Made by a program: the position numbers and the translations under genes. Of a DNA stretch of 64,000 nt, positions 7,788 to 17,249 are shown piece by piece. This DNA comes from Sutcliffiella tianshenii (GTDB lineage Bacteria > Bacillota > Bacilli > Bacillales > Bacillaceae_I): the NCBI RefSeq assembly GCF_016908565.1, contig NZ_JAFBED010000001.1:682001-746000 (forward strand). The letters run 5' to 3'. Positions within the stretch are counted from its first letter, which is position 1. Each line of letters opens with the position of its first letter. Below the pieces are notes generated by a model. The model made no database searches, was not told the DNA's origin, and saw nothing but the letters and a program-made list of their open reading frames with translations.

Positions 7788-8894
7788 ATGACAAACACAA
7801 TCATTCAATTTAAGCATGTTAAAAAGCAGTATGAACAAGACGCTGCCGTTTTGGATAATGTCAGCTTTGAAATAGAAAGAGGAAAGTTTTATACCCTGCT
7901 TGGTCCTTCGGGATGCGGCAAAACTACGATCCTGCGCTTGATTGCAGGATTTACCGAAGCAAGTGAAGGGGAAATCTATTTTAACGGAAAGAAAATCAAC
8001 GATGTTCCTGCCAATAAGCGCCAGGTGAACACCGTTTTCCAGGATTACGCCCTGTTCCCTCATCTGAATGTATTTGAGAACGTCGCATTCGGACTTCGCA
8101 TCAAAAAAATGAAAAATGCGGATGTGAAGGCAAAAGTAAAGGAAGCATTGAGCTTCGTTAACCTTGAGGGCTTCGAGGAGCGCGAGATCAGGGAGATGTC
8201 AGGTGGACAGCGCCAGCGTGTTGCCATTGCAAGGGCCATCGTTAACGAGCCGGAAGTCATCCTCCTGGATGAGCCTTTGTCGGCATTGGACCTGAAGCTC
8301 CGTACCGAAATGCAGTACGAGCTGCGGGAGCTACAGCAGAGACTCGGGATCACATTCATTTTTGTCACCCATGACCAGGAAGAAGCACTTGCAATGTCTG
8401 ACGAGATTTTTGTCATTAATGAAGGAAAGATTCAGCAGAGCGGAACACCGACAGATATTTATGATGAGCCGATTAACCGCTTTGTTGCCGATTTCATCGG
8501 GGAATCCAATATTGTAGCCGGTAAAATGATCGAGGATTTCCGGGTGGAATTTGCAGGCAAGGTATTTGAATGTGTCGATAAAGGGTTGAAGCCGGACGAA
8601 ACGGTGGAAATCATCATCCGGCCGGAGGATCTCGAAATCACGACACCAGAACATGGGAAACTTCAAGTTCGTGTGGATTCGCAGCTTTTCCGTGGTGTTC
8701 ACTATGAAATCAGCAGCTATGACCAGGACGGCAACGAGTGGCTCGTTCACTCAACGAAGAAAGCGTCAGTAGGGGATACGATCGGCCTCCATTTTGATCC
8801 GGAAGCGATTCATGTCATGCGCTTCGGGGAGTCAGAAGAAGATTTCGACCGACGCCTCGAAGGATACGACACTGGAGTACTACATGGAAAATAA
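7788..8894 (+). CDS. potA: spermidine/putrescine ABC transporter ATPase PotA
   Basis: The 368-residue ATPase has Walker [10 protein letters not shown] (about residue 40), a Q-loop in [10 protein letters not shown], signature [14 protein letters not shown], Walker [13 protein letters not shown] and the switch histidine in [12 protein letters not shown]-terminal TOBE-type domain (residues about 285-355) is present, as in PotA. The first signature residue is Met rather than Leu, which is common in Bacillus PotA. GGGAGG precedes the ATG. Together with potB, potC and potD it forms a polyamine importer; the last codons overlap potB by 11 nt. It acts at the inner face of the membrane. Confidence 0.93.
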   Translation: MTNTIIQFKHVKKQYEQDAAVLDNVSFEIERGKFYTLLGPSGCGKTTILRLIAGFTEASEGEIYFNGKKINDVPANKRQVNTVFQDYALFPHLNVFENVAFGLRIKKMKNADVKAKVKEALSFVNLEGFEEREIREMSGGQRQRVAIARAIVNEPEVILLDEPLSALDLKLRTEMQYELRELQQRLGITFIFVTHDQEEALAMSDEIFVINEGKIQQSGTPTDIYDEPINRFVADFIGESNIVAGKMIEDFRVEFAGKVFECVDKGLKPDETVEIIIRPEDLEITTPEHGKLQVRVDSQLFRGVHYEISSYDQDGNEWLVHSTKKASVGDTIGLHFDPEAIHVMRFGESEEDFDRRLEGYDTGVLHGK

Positions 8895-9687
8895 AGTATC
8901 AAGGAATCTATATTTTATTCCATATGCCCTTTGGATCGCACTATTTGTCATAGCACCCATCCTGCTTGTTCTCTATTATTCTTTCTTTGATATCGAGGGA
9001 AGCCTGTCTCTTGCAAATTACCAGAAGTTCTTTACGCCGGTCTATTTGAAGATGACCTTCAGCTCGTTCTGGTACGCTTTTCTCATTACAGCGATTTCCT
9101 TGCTGGTGGCTTATCCTACCGCCTATCTATTGACCAAGACGCGCCATAAGCATCTATGGCTCTTATTATTGATTGTCCCTTCGTGGATCAATCTCCTGTT
9201 GAAGGCCTATGCGTTTTTAGGGATTTTCGGTACATATGGGGTGGCAAACAGCTTCCTTGAGGTGTTGGGGATCGGGACCCAACAGATCCTCTTTACAGAT
9301 TTCAGCTTTGTCTTTGTGTCGGTGTACATCTTTATACCATTCATGATACTGCCGATTTTCAACTCCCTGAACGAGCTTAATCCTACCCTTGTGGATGCAG
9401 CGAACGATTTGGGTGCGTCCCGTTTCACTACCTTCCGCAGAGTGGTGCTGCCGCTTACGATGGACGGGGTGAAAGTCGGTTGCCAGATTGTCTTTATCCC
9501 AGCTTTGTCCCTGTTCATGCTCACGAGATTGATTGCAGGGAACCGGGTCATCACATTAGGTACTGCCATTGAACAGCATTTCCTCGTGACACAGGACTGG
9601 GGAATGGGCTCGACGATCGCCGTCTTTTTAATCATCATCATGTTCTTGTTCATGAAACTGACAAGCAGCAGAAAGCGAGGGATATAA
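8884..9687 (+). CDS. potB: spermidine/putrescine ABC transporter permease PotB
   Basis: The 267-residue permease has six predicted membrane helices and the EAA loop [20 protein letters not shown] that docks with PotA. I placed the start at the ATG at 8884 ([18 protein letters not shown]), inside the end of potA, because CTGGAG lies 8 nt upstream and because PotB proteins begin just before the first helix. A longer reading from 8794 would add about 30 residues encoded within potA and unlike PotB. The 11-nt overlap points to translational coupling. Confidence 0.92.
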   Translation: MENKVSRNLYFIPYALWIALFVIAPILLVLYYSFFDIEGSLSLANYQKFFTPVYLKMTFSSFWYAFLITAISLLVAYPTAYLLTKTRHKHLWLLLLIVPSWINLLLKAYAFLGIFGTYGVANSFLEVLGIGTQQILFTDFSFVFVSVYIFIPFMILPIFNSLNELNPTLVDAANDLGASRFTTFRRVVLPLTMDGVKVGCQIVFIPALSLFMLTRLIAGNRVITLGTAIEQHFLVTQDWGMGSTIAVFLIIIMFLFMKLTSSRKRGI

Positions 9688-9688
9688 G

Positions 9689-10492
9689 TTGGATAGAAAA
9701 ATATCTCACTCGTCCAGATTATTTCTAGGTTTGATTTTCATCATCCTTTACTTGCCTATTTTCTTTTTGATTTTCTACTCGTTCAACAGCGGCGGAAATA
9801 TGTATGATTTTGAGAGCTTCACGCTTGATTCGTACAAGGAGCTTTTCGCCGATACACGGCTATTGATCATCGTATTGAATACGCTGCTGATCGCCCTTTT
9901 ATCTGCCCTTATTTCAACGATAATCGGCGTATTCGGGGCATTGGCCATCCATTCTTTTAAAAAAAGAAGCACCAAAAACACGTTGCTGTCGCTCAATAAT
10001 GTCCTGATCGTCAGCCCTGACGTCATTATCGGTGCTTCATTCCTGATTCTATTCACGATGGCAGGAATCAAGCTCGGACTCTATTCAGTATTGCTATCCC
10101 ATATCGCCTTTTGTGTACCGATCGTGGTGTTGATGGTCCTGCCAAAGCTTTTTGAGATGAGTCCCTCCCTGATCGATGCCGCCCATGATCTTGGCGCGAG
10201 CCAGTTCGATGTGTTTAGAAAAGTGGTGCTTCCCTACATCACCCCCGGGATTTTTGCAGGGTTCTTTATGGCACTGACTTACTCGCTTGATGACTTTGCC
10301 GTTACTTTTTTCGTGACAGGAAATGGATTCACGACGCTTTCCGTTGAAATCTATTCACTTGCACGCCGCGGAATATCCTTGAATATCAATGCGTTATCGA
10401 CCCTGCTTTTCCTGTTCACCATTATCCTGGTGATTGTGTACTACTTTATCACGGTGCGCAACAAACCTAATGGAATGGGGGTTAGACGATGA
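9689..10492 (+). CDS. potC: spermidine/putrescine ABC transporter permease PotC
   Basis: The 267-residue second permease has six membrane segments and the EAA loop DAAHDLGASQFDVFRKVVLP. It starts with TTG at 9689, 1 nt after the potB stop, and GCGAGGG at the end of potB provides the ribosome binding site. Its stop overlaps the potD ATG by 4 nt. PotB and PotC together should form the polyamine channel. Confidence 0.92.
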   Translation: MDRKISHSSRLFLGLIFIILYLPIFFLIFYSFNSGGNMYDFESFTLDSYKELFADTRLLIIVLNTLLIALLSALISTIIGVFGALAIHSFKKRSTKNTLLSLNNVLIVSPDVIIGASFLILFTMAGIKLGLYSVLLSHIAFCVPIVVLMVLPKLFEMSPSLIDAAHDLGASQFDVFRKVVLPYITPGIFAGFFMALTYSLDDFAVTFFVTGNGFTTLSVEIYSLARRGISLNINALSTLLFLFTIILVIVYYFITVRNKPNGMGVRR

Positions 10493-11562
10493 AAAAGCTT
10501 GTCCGTTTTTTCGTATTGATTGTGCTTATGTCTGCCGCCCTGCTTTTCACCATTACAAAAATGAATGAATCTCAAGGATTTTCAAGCGGCAATACCCTCA
10601 CCATCTATAACTGGGGGGATTATATCAACTCCGACCTGATCGACCGATTTGAGGAAGAAACAGGCGTCAAGGTCATCTATGAAACATTTGATTCGAATGA
10701 AGCGATGAAAACGAAGATAGAACAGGGCGGCACCACCTATGACATAGCGGTCCCGTCTGAATATATGATCGATAAAATGCGCAAGGAGGATCTGCTGATA
10801 CCATTGGACCACTCGAAGCTTCCCAATTTGAAAAATATTGATGAGCGATTTATGGATCTTCCTTTCGATCCGAAAAACAAATACTCTGTCCCTTACTTCT
10901 GGGGTACTGTAGGAATCGTGTACAATCCTACGATGCTTGACGGAAAGGAAATCACGAGCTGGAATGACCTGTGGGATGAGGATTTGAGGAATGAGATCTT
11001 GCTTATCGATGGCGCCCGCGAAGTAATGGGGATGGGACTGAACAGCCTTGGTTATTCATTGAATGATACCGATCCCGAGCATCTTTTGGAAGCGAAGGAA
11101 AAGCTGAATGCCCTCACCCCGAATATCAAGGCGATTGTCGGGGATGAAAGCAGGATGCTCCTTGAAAATCAGGAGGCCGCAATCGGTCTTGTCTGGTCCG
11201 GGGTGGCTTCTGAACTCATGTACGAGAATGAGGACCTGGAATATGTGGTGCCGGAAGAGGGCTCCAATCTCTGGTTTGACAATATGGTCATCCCGAAGAC
11301 GGCGAAGAACGTAGAAGCTGCGCATCAGTTCATCAATTTTATGCTTGATGCCGAAGTGGCCGCCGAAAACACGGAATATGTAAGCTATTCCACGCCGAAC
11401 AAGGCCGCCCTTCCGCTATTGCCAGAAGAGCTTGTAAACGATGAGAGATTCTATCCTTCACCGGAACTGACGGAAAAACTTGAAGTATACGAAAATCTGG
11501 GTGTTAAAAACCTGGCTTACTATAACGAATTGTTCCTTGAATTTAAAATGCATCGAAAATAA
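10489..11562 (+). CDS. potD: spermidine/putrescine-binding protein PotD
   Basis: The 357-residue extracellular solute-binding protein (SBP_bac type) captures polyamines for PotABC. TLTIYNWGDYINSDLIDRFE is the characteristic start of mature PotD; IAVPSEYMIDKM, YFWGTVGIVYN and LIDGAREVMGMG follow as in the family. The N terminus is a membrane segment (residues 4-24) without any cysteine, so there is no lipobox; the protein must be tethered by an uncleaved signal anchor or be secreted. Some other Bacillus PotD proteins share this, so it is not necessarily a defect. It is the last gene of the operon, followed by a terminator. Confidence 0.92.
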   Translation: MKKLVRFFVLIVLMSAALLFTITKMNESQGFSSGNTLTIYNWGDYINSDLIDRFEEETGVKVIYETFDSNEAMKTKIEQGGTTYDIAVPSEYMIDKMRKEDLLIPLDHSKLPNLKNIDERFMDLPFDPKNKYSVPYFWGTVGIVYNPTMLDGKEITSWNDLWDEDLRNEILLIDGAREVMGMGLNSLGYSLNDTDPEHLLEAKEKLNALTPNIKAIVGDESRMLLENQEAAIGLVWSGVASELMYENEDLEYVVPEEGSNLWFDNMVIPKTAKNVEAAHQFINFMLDAEVAAENTEYVSYSTPNKAALPLLPEELVNDERFYPSPELTEKLEVYENLGVKNLAYYNELFLEFKMHRK

Positions 11563-11570
11563 CAAACATC

Positions 11571-11617
11571 ACGAACTTTTTTTCATCTTTTTATTAATGA
11601 AGAAAAGTTCGTTTTTT
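11571..11617 (+). terminator. terminator of potABCD
   Basis: ACGAACTTTT and AAAAGTTCGT form a perfect 10-bp stem around a 22-nt loop, followed by five more T residues. Confidence 0.75.
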
Positions 11618-11758
11618 AGTTCCATCGACCCGCGCGCATTCCCATTTATATTCCTTTTTATCCGTTCTAATATCACCCTTTGTTACATTTTATTAATATA
11701 GTATTGTTCTTGACATAAAATCGCTTTCAATTGAAATAATACTGTTAATTAATGCATT

Positions 11759-11787
11759 TTGACAAAATTGAATTATTTTTTTATTAT
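11759..11787 (+). promoter_or_regulatory. sigma-A promoter of the POT transporter gene
   Basis: A perfect TTGACA -35 element and TATTAT -10 element are separated by exactly 17 nt. The expected start near 11794 leaves a leader of only about 20 nt before the ATG. Confidence 0.8.
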
Positions 11788-11813
11788 ATTAGAAACGTTG
11801 AGGGGGCTATAAA

Positions 11814-13301
11814 ATGTCTGATTTTAATAAACAGAAAATTGTGGATAGCGTTCCTCAAAAAGGGTTCTTTGGACACCCTAAGGGACTATTCACTCTATTT
11901 TTCACTGAGTTTTGGGAGCGCTTTTCCTACTATGGAATGAGAGCGATCCTTGTATTTTACATGTACTATGAGATTTCAGACGGTGGACTTGGTCTATCTG
12001 AAGAGCTTGCACTATCCATCATGTCGATCTACGGTGCTTTGGTCTATATGTCCGGAGTGATCGGAGGCTGGCTTGCCGACAGGATTTTCGGTACCTCCAA
12101 AGCCATATTCTACGGCGGTATCCTGATCATGTTCGGTCATATAGCACTTGCCGTTCCTGGCAGCCTTTCCATGTTCTTTGTTTCCATGGTACTGATCGTC
12201 ATCGGTACAGGTCTGTTAAAGCCTAACGTATCGAGCGTGGTAGGGGATATGTATGCAGAAGGCGATGACCGCCGTGATGCAGGATTCAGTATCTTCTATA
12301 TGGGGATCAACCTTGGGGCTTTCCTATCTCCGCTTATTACCGGGGAATTGGCAAAAGAAAGCTTCCATCTCGGTTTCGGTGTTGCTGCAGTCGGGATGTT
12401 CCTTGGACTTTTAGTATTCATGCTTACGAAAAAGAAGAATTTAGGTTTAGCTGGAACATATGTTGCAAATCCGTTGAGTGCAGCTGAAAAGAAAAAGCTG
12501 ACGCTTATTTTTGGTGCCGGCATCATCATCATTGGTGCGCTTTTGGCATTCTTGATTCCAAATGGTCTATTTACTATTGAAACAGTCATCAATATGGTAG
12601 GTATCTTTGGCGTAGCCATCCCAACCATTTACTTTATCGTGATGTACCGCAGCCCAAAGACAACGGCAGTGGAGCGCTCGCGTATCATTGCTTATATTCC
12701 GTTGTTCATTGCTGCATCCATGTTCTGGGCAATCCAGGAGCAAGGATCCACGATTCTTGCATTATATGCAGACAAACGCACACAGCTTGAGTTTGCCGGA
12801 ATGACGATCTCACCAGCGTGGTTCCAATCCTTGAATCCATTATTCATCATCCTCCTTGCACCTGTTTTTGCATGGATGTGGGTAAGACTTGGAAAGTATC
12901 AGCCATCTGTCCCGAAAAAGTTCTCATTGGGACTGCTGTTTGCCGGTTTGTCCTTCCTTGTCATCCTGATTCCCGGTTATTTTGGGGGAGGAGAATTGGT
13001 TAGTCCGTTATGGCTTGTACTGAGCTACTTCATCGTTGTACTCGGGGAACTATGTTTGTCTCCGGTAGGCCTATCGGCAACAACCAAACTGGCACCTGCG
13101 GCATTCTCTGCCCAAACCATGAGTATCTGGTTCCTTGCCAGTGCTGCAGCTCAGGCGATCAACGCCCAGCTCGTCAGATTCTACAACCCGGAAAATGAAA
13201 TCATGTACTTCGGTACCATCGGCGGAGCCGCCATTCTACTGAGCATCCTATTATTTATCCTTTCACCGAAAATTCAAGTGTTGATGAAGGGTGTCAAATA
13301 A
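11814..13301 (+). CDS. dtpT: POT/PTR2-family proton-dependent di-/tripeptide transporter
   Basis: The 495-residue membrane protein has about 14 helices, the length of bacterial DtpT/YclF. The proton-coupling motif ExxERFxYYG appears as TEFWERFSYYGMR near residue 35. GLLKPNVSSVVGDMY and DRRDAGFSIFYMGINLGAFL are the two PTR2 family signatures. The distinctive IQEQGSTILALYAD is also conserved. It imports small peptides with protons. It has its own strong promoter and a GAGGGGG ribosome binding site. A long palindrome acting as terminator separates it from the convergent helicase gene. The symbol follows the Lactococcus homologue. Confidence 0.9.
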   Translation: MSDFNKQKIVDSVPQKGFFGHPKGLFTLFFTEFWERFSYYGMRAILVFYMYYEISDGGLGLSEELALSIMSIYGALVYMSGVIGGWLADRIFGTSKAIFYGGILIMFGHIALAVPGSLSMFFVSMVLIVIGTGLLKPNVSSVVGDMYAEGDDRRDAGFSIFYMGINLGAFLSPLITGELAKESFHLGFGVAAVGMFLGLLVFMLTKKKNLGLAGTYVANPLSAAEKKKLTLIFGAGIIIIGALLAFLIPNGLFTIETVINMVGIFGVAIPTIYFIVMYRSPKTTAVERSRIIAYIPLFIAASMFWAIQEQGSTILALYADKRTQLEFAGMTISPAWFQSLNPLFIILLAPVFAWMWVRLGKYQPSVPKKFSLGLLFAGLSFLVILIPGYFGGGELVSPLWLVLSYFIVVLGELCLSPVGLSATTKLAPAAFSAQTMSIWFLASAAAQAINAQLVRFYNPENEIMYFGTIGGAAILLSILLFILSPKIQVLMKGVK

Positions 13302-13316
13302 GGAATTTTACTAAAA

Positions 13317-13360
13317 GGGGCCTGACCCTCAACGCTTTAAAGCGTTGAGGGTCAGGCCCC
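13317..13360. repeat. 44-bp perfect palindrome, copy 1 (bidirectional terminator)
   Basis: Two 22-nt arms are perfectly complementary with no loop: GGGGCCTGACCC then TCAACGCTTT, mirrored. A T6 run follows on the plus strand and TTTTAG on the minus strand. It lies between the convergent peptide transporter and helicase genes and should terminate both. Confidence 0.9.
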
Positions 13361-13365
13361 TTTTT

Positions 13366-14712
13366 TCATCTCCAAACGCTAATTCGGTCCGCTTTATCTT
13401 TAAATGTGGCGGTTAGGGATTTTGTTCTTGCCTTAATCAGTTCTTTTCTTCCTTCGAGGGTTCGGGCATAAATCAATTCAGCCTTGGCGACCCGTTTGTT
13501 CCACTGGCTCTGAAAGAATTCGGCACCTTTTTTGTTTCTCGCAATCACCAGGGGGACAGCATGATAATTGTACTGCCTGAATGGGCCCCATTTTGATTTT
13601 CTCTTAAGGAAGTATCGTGGATTATCCAGGGGATCATGAATTTCTTGCATGGCTTCAAGTAGCATCATCTGCTCCTGCCTTGTTCCACCACTGATCCAGA
13701 AGTGTACCTCTCCATCTGGCATTTGCTCTGTATTCATCTTGACTTTATCCTTTTCCGTTTTCCAAACCTTCATTTCAATCAGCGTCTCGAGGACCGTCTC
13801 CCCGATCTGCTTCGCACTTGTTTCCACGGTTCCGTACCTGATCCATAACCACAGTCCTTTAATCATTTTTGGCAGCATCACCAAGACTGAGAGAACAAGC
13901 CCGACAAGCAAGAAGATCATAAGAGTTTTCAAAGTGGTAAACCTATATGGCAAACCGCTGTCCAATATCGTTAGAAATGTAAACAAACCAATCATCATAC
14001 CCTGTATGACAAGTGCCCTGATGGTATAGGGAAAGATGGCGCTTTTCGGGATTGCTTCAGGCAAGAAGGTCATCTCTTCTACCATCCCTTTCCCTTCACT
14101 TCGATCTATCGCTTGGTCCCAGTGTTTTGCCAGATTGTGACGATCGGCGGCATGATTCCTCATCTTTTCATTGGATGTTTTCATTTTCATTATGTCCATC
14201 GGCGGCTCTTCCAAATGAAGTCGGTTCAACCCGTTTTCAATCGTCTCCCCTGAATGGGAAACACCTACAAACCCTTTGAATCTCCGCTGTAACGTATTCA
14301 TATCATAGCCTGAAAGATTGTCGGAAAAATCCATGCATACGAGATGCCAGATGGTACTGGTTTTATCTTCGTTCCCCCGTTCCACACGGATCGCCCTTCC
14401 TCTCATTTGATTGGAAAGCATAAACGTCCCGACATAGGATGCCAGAATAATCGAATTGATGCCCGGGGCGTCCCAGCCTTCCCCCAGAAGTGCAGTGGTG
14501 CCCGTAAGGACGTGCACTTCCCCCTGCATGAACATGGCTGTCATGACCCTTACAAGTTGCTGGTTGTGGGCACCTGTAAATTCAATCGAGATATATCCGG
14601 GATCATGGGGCAGGGGTGAAATTCGCAGGCTTTCTTTCATGGACCCAATAACGGAATCTTTTAAGGCTCCTTTTGCACTTGCAGGTAAAATGGCAATGGA
14701 TCCACAAAGCAC
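13366..14712 (-). CDS. helicase C-terminal half with two membrane segments
   Basis: This frame carries RecA-like domain 2 (SNQMRGRAIRVERG), a linker and two hydrophobic helices (about residues 231-250 and 262-282), then a basic cytosolic tail. The first possible initiator is a GTG at 14712 with only a G run directly before it, which is a poor ribosome binding site. Independent translation is doubtful. Confidence 0.5.
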   Translation of the reverse strand: MLCGSIAILPASAKGALKDSVIGSMKESLRISPLPHDPGYISIEFTGAHNQQLVRVMTAMFMQGEVHVLTGTTALLGEGWDAPGINSIILASYVGTFMLSNQMRGRAIRVERGNEDKTSTIWHLVCMDFSDNLSGYDMNTLQRRFKGFVGVSHSGETIENGLNRLHLEEPPMDIMKMKTSNEKMRNHAADRHNLAKHWDQAIDRSEGKGMVEEMTFLPEAIPKSAIFPYTIRALVIQGMMIGLFTFLTILDSGLPYRFTTLKTLMIFLLVGLVLSVLVMLPKMIKGLWLWIRYGTVETSAKQIGETVLETLIEMKVWKTEKDKVKMNTEQMPDGEVHFWISGGTRQEQMMLLEAMQEIHDPLDNPRYFLKRKSKWGPFRQYNYHAVPLVIARNKKGAEFFQSQWNKRVAKAELIYARTLEGRKELIKARTKSLTATFKDKADRISVWR

Positions 14713-14751
14713 CCCCAGTTTAATACCCGGGAGATGTTTACGGCGGAGCGT

Positions 14752-16014
14752 TTAAAAAATCGGGATGACTCCAAGCCTGCTAATGGCCTTTTCATCTTCC
14801 GGACTAGTAGGCATATCCTCCATTCGAATATAATCGGTCAATATGACCAGTCTTAACTTCTCTTTTAGATTATTTGCTTCAAATGCCACAATGTCGCGGA
14901 TGCTCCCTAGTTTAGAAGCGCTCGTCAGCAGCATCCGATCAATTTTTTTATTGGTACGCAAGTATACCCTTTTCCGGTCGATGGCACCTGCTCGACTCAG
15001 TTTTTTCCTTATCTCCTTCATTACATCTTCAAAAGCTAAGGTATACATATCCCGGAACAGGCAGTTCGTCAGGAGCTCCTCGGTCCAATCCAAATCAAGC
15101 TTAGGCAGAGTTTCTCCCCCGCTTCCAAGAATATGACGATAGGCTTTCCAATCGAACACCCCTTCCTCTTTCAGAAAGATGAGAATGCTGGAAAAATAAG
15201 AAGGAGACTCCAGTATTTTTTCAATGTGAACTTCAGGCTCCACAATCCATGGATGATTTTTCATGACAGTTACGAACTCAAGGTTATTGACCAGAAAGTC
15301 CATAATCTGATCGACCTCAACCCTGTAGGACTGTATGATTTCCCTTTCTTTCAATGATGGGGCAGACATATACACATAATCCTGATGTGGGCACAGGTCC
15401 TTCTCTTTGATCAATTCCGGCACACTGATTTCCAGGTCAATCGGTCCGCAAAGCTCGATATAACGCTGCCATTCCGCCAATGAAACATCATACGGAGGCG
15501 TCGCTGTCAGTGCAACTACCGTTGGTTCAGAAAGACGCTTTCGAAAATCCAATGCACTTTTCCACCATGACGCCCTCAAATGATGGGCTTCATCTAAAAT
15601 AATTGTCTTAAACCCGGTACGATCGATGGCCTCCAAAACGCCATCTTCCTGGATGTCTTCCTTCTCCTCTTTATCCGAAAAAACACTATGTAAGGCCTGA
15701 TAGGTGGTGACCGTCAAAAATTCCGGTTTTTTCAGATCCATCGATATCCAATCCGGCTTTTCATTTTGTTGAAGAAATAGTTCCAGAAAACGCTCCAACC
15801 ATTGATTCTTTATTGCGAGTGTCGGGGCTACAATCAGGGTCGGCCCGTTCAGCCTCAGCATCACCTCAAGCCCCAGCACCGTCTTTCCCGAACCAGGAGG
15901 CGCAATCAAGTGAAGGTGCCGGTTCTGCAGATGCTCCTCCAAAGAAGAAAGAACACGACGCTGATACGACCGCCAATCAAACATGAAATTAATATCCGGT
16001 GGGAATGCCTTCAC
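14752..16014 (-). CDS. helicase N-terminal half (ATP-binding domain)
   Basis: If translated alone this gives a 420-residue protein ending in LGVIPIF. It contains RecA-like domain 1 with motifs I, II and III, and a long insertion (about residues 190-370) before the start of domain 2. Lacking motifs V and VI, it could not be an active helicase by itself. It may still bind ATP. Confidence 0.6.
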   Translation of the reverse strand: MKAFPPDINFMFDWRSYQRRVLSSLEEHLQNRHLHLIAPPGSGKTVLGLEVMLRLNGPTLIVAPTLAIKNQWLERFLELFLQQNEKPDWISMDLKKPEFLTVTTYQALHSVFSDKEEKEDIQEDGVLEAIDRTGFKTIILDEAHHLRASWWKSALDFRKRLSEPTVVALTATPPYDVSLAEWQRYIELCGPIDLEISVPELIKEKDLCPHQDYVYMSAPSLKEREIIQSYRVEVDQIMDFLVNNLEFVTVMKNHPWIVEPEVHIEKILESPSYFSSILIFLKEEGVFDWKAYRHILGSGGETLPKLDLDWTEELLTNCLFRDMYTLAFEDVMKEIRKKLSRAGAIDRKRVYLRTNKKIDRMLLTSASKLGSIRDIVAFEANNLKEKLRLVILTDYIRMEDMPTSPEDEKAISRLGVIPIF

Positions 16015-16087
16015 TTTGCGTCATCTCCTTTTTGGTTTATCGTAGCATTTGTCGGCAATCCCTGTCATGTAAAAGAGTGGCCAAAAA

Positions 16088-16139
16088 GGGGCCTGACCCC
16101 CGCCGCGTTACCACATTAACGCGGCGGGGGTCAGGCCCC
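16088..16139. repeat. 52-bp palindromic element, variant inner arm (terminator of the reductase gene)
   Basis: Two 23-nt perfectly complementary arms flank CCACAT. The outer GGGGCCTGACCC is shared with the 44-bp copies, but the inner arm is CCGCCGCGTTA. On the minus strand TTTTTGG follows, so it should terminate the reductase gene that ends at 16146. Confidence 0.88.
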
Positions 16140-16145
16140 TTTATA

Positions 16146-17195
16146 CTATTTCATCATTTCCTTAACAAGCTTACGATTCCGGTTTTTAAATACCTCGTTA
16201 TGGGATGAGACCATTGCCGCTCCCGGTGCGGTTGGCTGGATGTACTGTTTGGCTTTGTTCACTGCGTTGGCAGCATCCTGGAAGGCACCTGATATCAAGT
16301 GCAGCTTTCCGTCATGCTTCAGGATATCCCCAGCAGCATACAGTCCCTCGACAGAAGACTCACTGTTGGCATTTCCCGCCACATAAAAGTTTTCCGCTAT
16401 CTCTATATTCAAATCGCTGTTCTGCAAAAGGCTCGCGTCCTGTTCGTACCCGTGGTTGATGATCACTTCTTCGATCTCGAGATGACAGACTTCCCCTGTT
16501 TCCGAGTTGGTCAGCTCCACCTTTTCGATCTCTTCCTGATTGGAATCGGCAACAAGCTTTGTGATGGTGGAATTGAACATGCACTCGACAGAGCTGTTCA
16601 AAAGCTGTTTCACCTGTGCCTCATGCCCCCCGAGAGCATCCTTACGGCAAGTGAGATACACTTTTTTTGCAATGGGCTCGAGTTCATTCGCCCAATCGAT
16701 GGCCGTGTTTCCCCCACCTGAGATAATCACGGTTTTATTCCGGAAATGCTTTAAGGATTTGACCGTATAGTTCAGATTGGAAACTTCAAACCTTTCCGCA
16801 CCTTCTATATTGAGCTTTTGCGGATTAAGAATGCCACTTCCGACCGCGACGATCACCGTTTTGGAGTAATGCTCCTGCCCTGAAGCGGCATGAAGCACAA
16901 AGATACCATCTTCATCCTTCGTGATGCTATCCACCTTTTCGTTCAAGACCACTTCCGGATTGAACGTCATTCCCTGCTGGACGAGCTGCTCGATTAATTT
17001 TGCCCCTGGTATCGGGGTCTGACCCCCAACGTCCCAGATCACTTTTTCAGGATACACATGGATTTTCCCACCGAGCTGCGGCTGGAATTCTATTATTTTT
17101 GTTTTCATTTCTCTCAATCCACTGTAAAAGGCGGAGTATAACCCTGCTGGACCGCCGCCAATGATTGTTACATCATATATTTCCTTTTCCCCCAT
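16146..17195 (-). CDS. NAD(P)/FAD-dependent ferredoxin reductase-like protein (YcgT/FNR2 type)
   Basis: The 349-residue flavoprotein has an FAD-binding motif near the N terminus (IIGGGPAGLYSAFYSGLR) and a second Rossmann motif for NADPH (VIISGGGNTAIDWANEL, about residues 155-170). YAAGD is the second FAD motif. There is no redox-active CxxC, which separates it from thioredoxin reductase and places it with bacterial type 2 ferredoxin/flavodoxin-NADP reductases. The stretch YPEKVIWDVGG resembles B. subtilis YcgT, a Fur-regulated protein. I chose the ATG at 17195 because GAGGGGTG lies 7 nt upstream; a longer frame to 17297 runs through the promoter. Divergence from siderophore transport genes and a Fur box suggest a role in reducing iron or ferrisiderophores. 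Confidence 0.85.
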   Translation of the reverse strand: MGEKEIYDVTIIGGGPAGLYSAFYSGLREMKTKIIEFQPQLGGKIHVYPEKVIWDVGGQTPIPGAKLIEQLVQQGMTFNPEVVLNEKVDSITKDEDGIFVLHAASGQEHYSKTVIVAVGSGILNPQKLNIEGAERFEVSNLNYTVKSLKHFRNKTVIISGGGNTAIDWANELEPIAKKVYLTCRKDALGGHEAQVKQLLNSSVECMFNSTITKLVADSNQEEIEKVELTNSETGEVCHLEIEEVIINHGYEQDASLLQNSDLNIEIAENFYVAGNANSESSVEGLYAAGDILKHDGKLHLISGAFQDAANAVNKAKQYIQPTAPGAAMVSSHNEVFKNRNRKLVKEMMK

Positions 17196-17230
17196 ATGTG
17201 CACACCCCTCGCATCCACCGATCGTGTAAT

Positions 17231-17245
17231 TGATTATCATTCTCA
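17231..17245. promoter_or_regulatory. Fur box of the reductase gene
   Basis: TGATTATCATTCTCA matches the Fur 7-1-7 consensus TGATAATNATTATCA with two mismatches. It lies directly downstream of the minus-strand -10 element and about 36 bp before the reductase start. Confidence 0.75.
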
Positions 17246-17249
17246 CTAA

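Larger units (their letters stand above)
13366..16014 (-). pseudogene. membrane-anchored DEAD/DEAH helicase interrupted by an in-frame TAA
   Basis: Two open frames lie in the same reading frame, separated only by one TAA at 14754-14752. Read through, they give one 882-codon superfamily 2 helicase. The N part has Walker A APPGSGKT (residues 38-45), DEAH box ILDEAHHLR (DEAH at 141-144) and motif III ALTATPP. The C part has motif V (LLGEGWDAPGIN) and motif VI (NQMRGRAIR). Two membrane segments follow near residues 665-684 and 696-716, so the enzyme seems membrane-tethered. At the break the reading is ATT TTT TAA ACG; TAA would be GAA (Glu) if one base differed. It starts with GTG at 16014 behind AAGGAG. 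It may be a recent pseudogene, a two-chain protein or a sequence error. Confidence 0.8.

Noticed and set aside
17010-17033. GGGGTCAGACCCC inside the flavoprotein reductase gene as a copy of the dispersed repeat
   Set aside because: It encodes the conserved VGGQTP segment without any insertion, so the match is best explained by coding constraint and chance.
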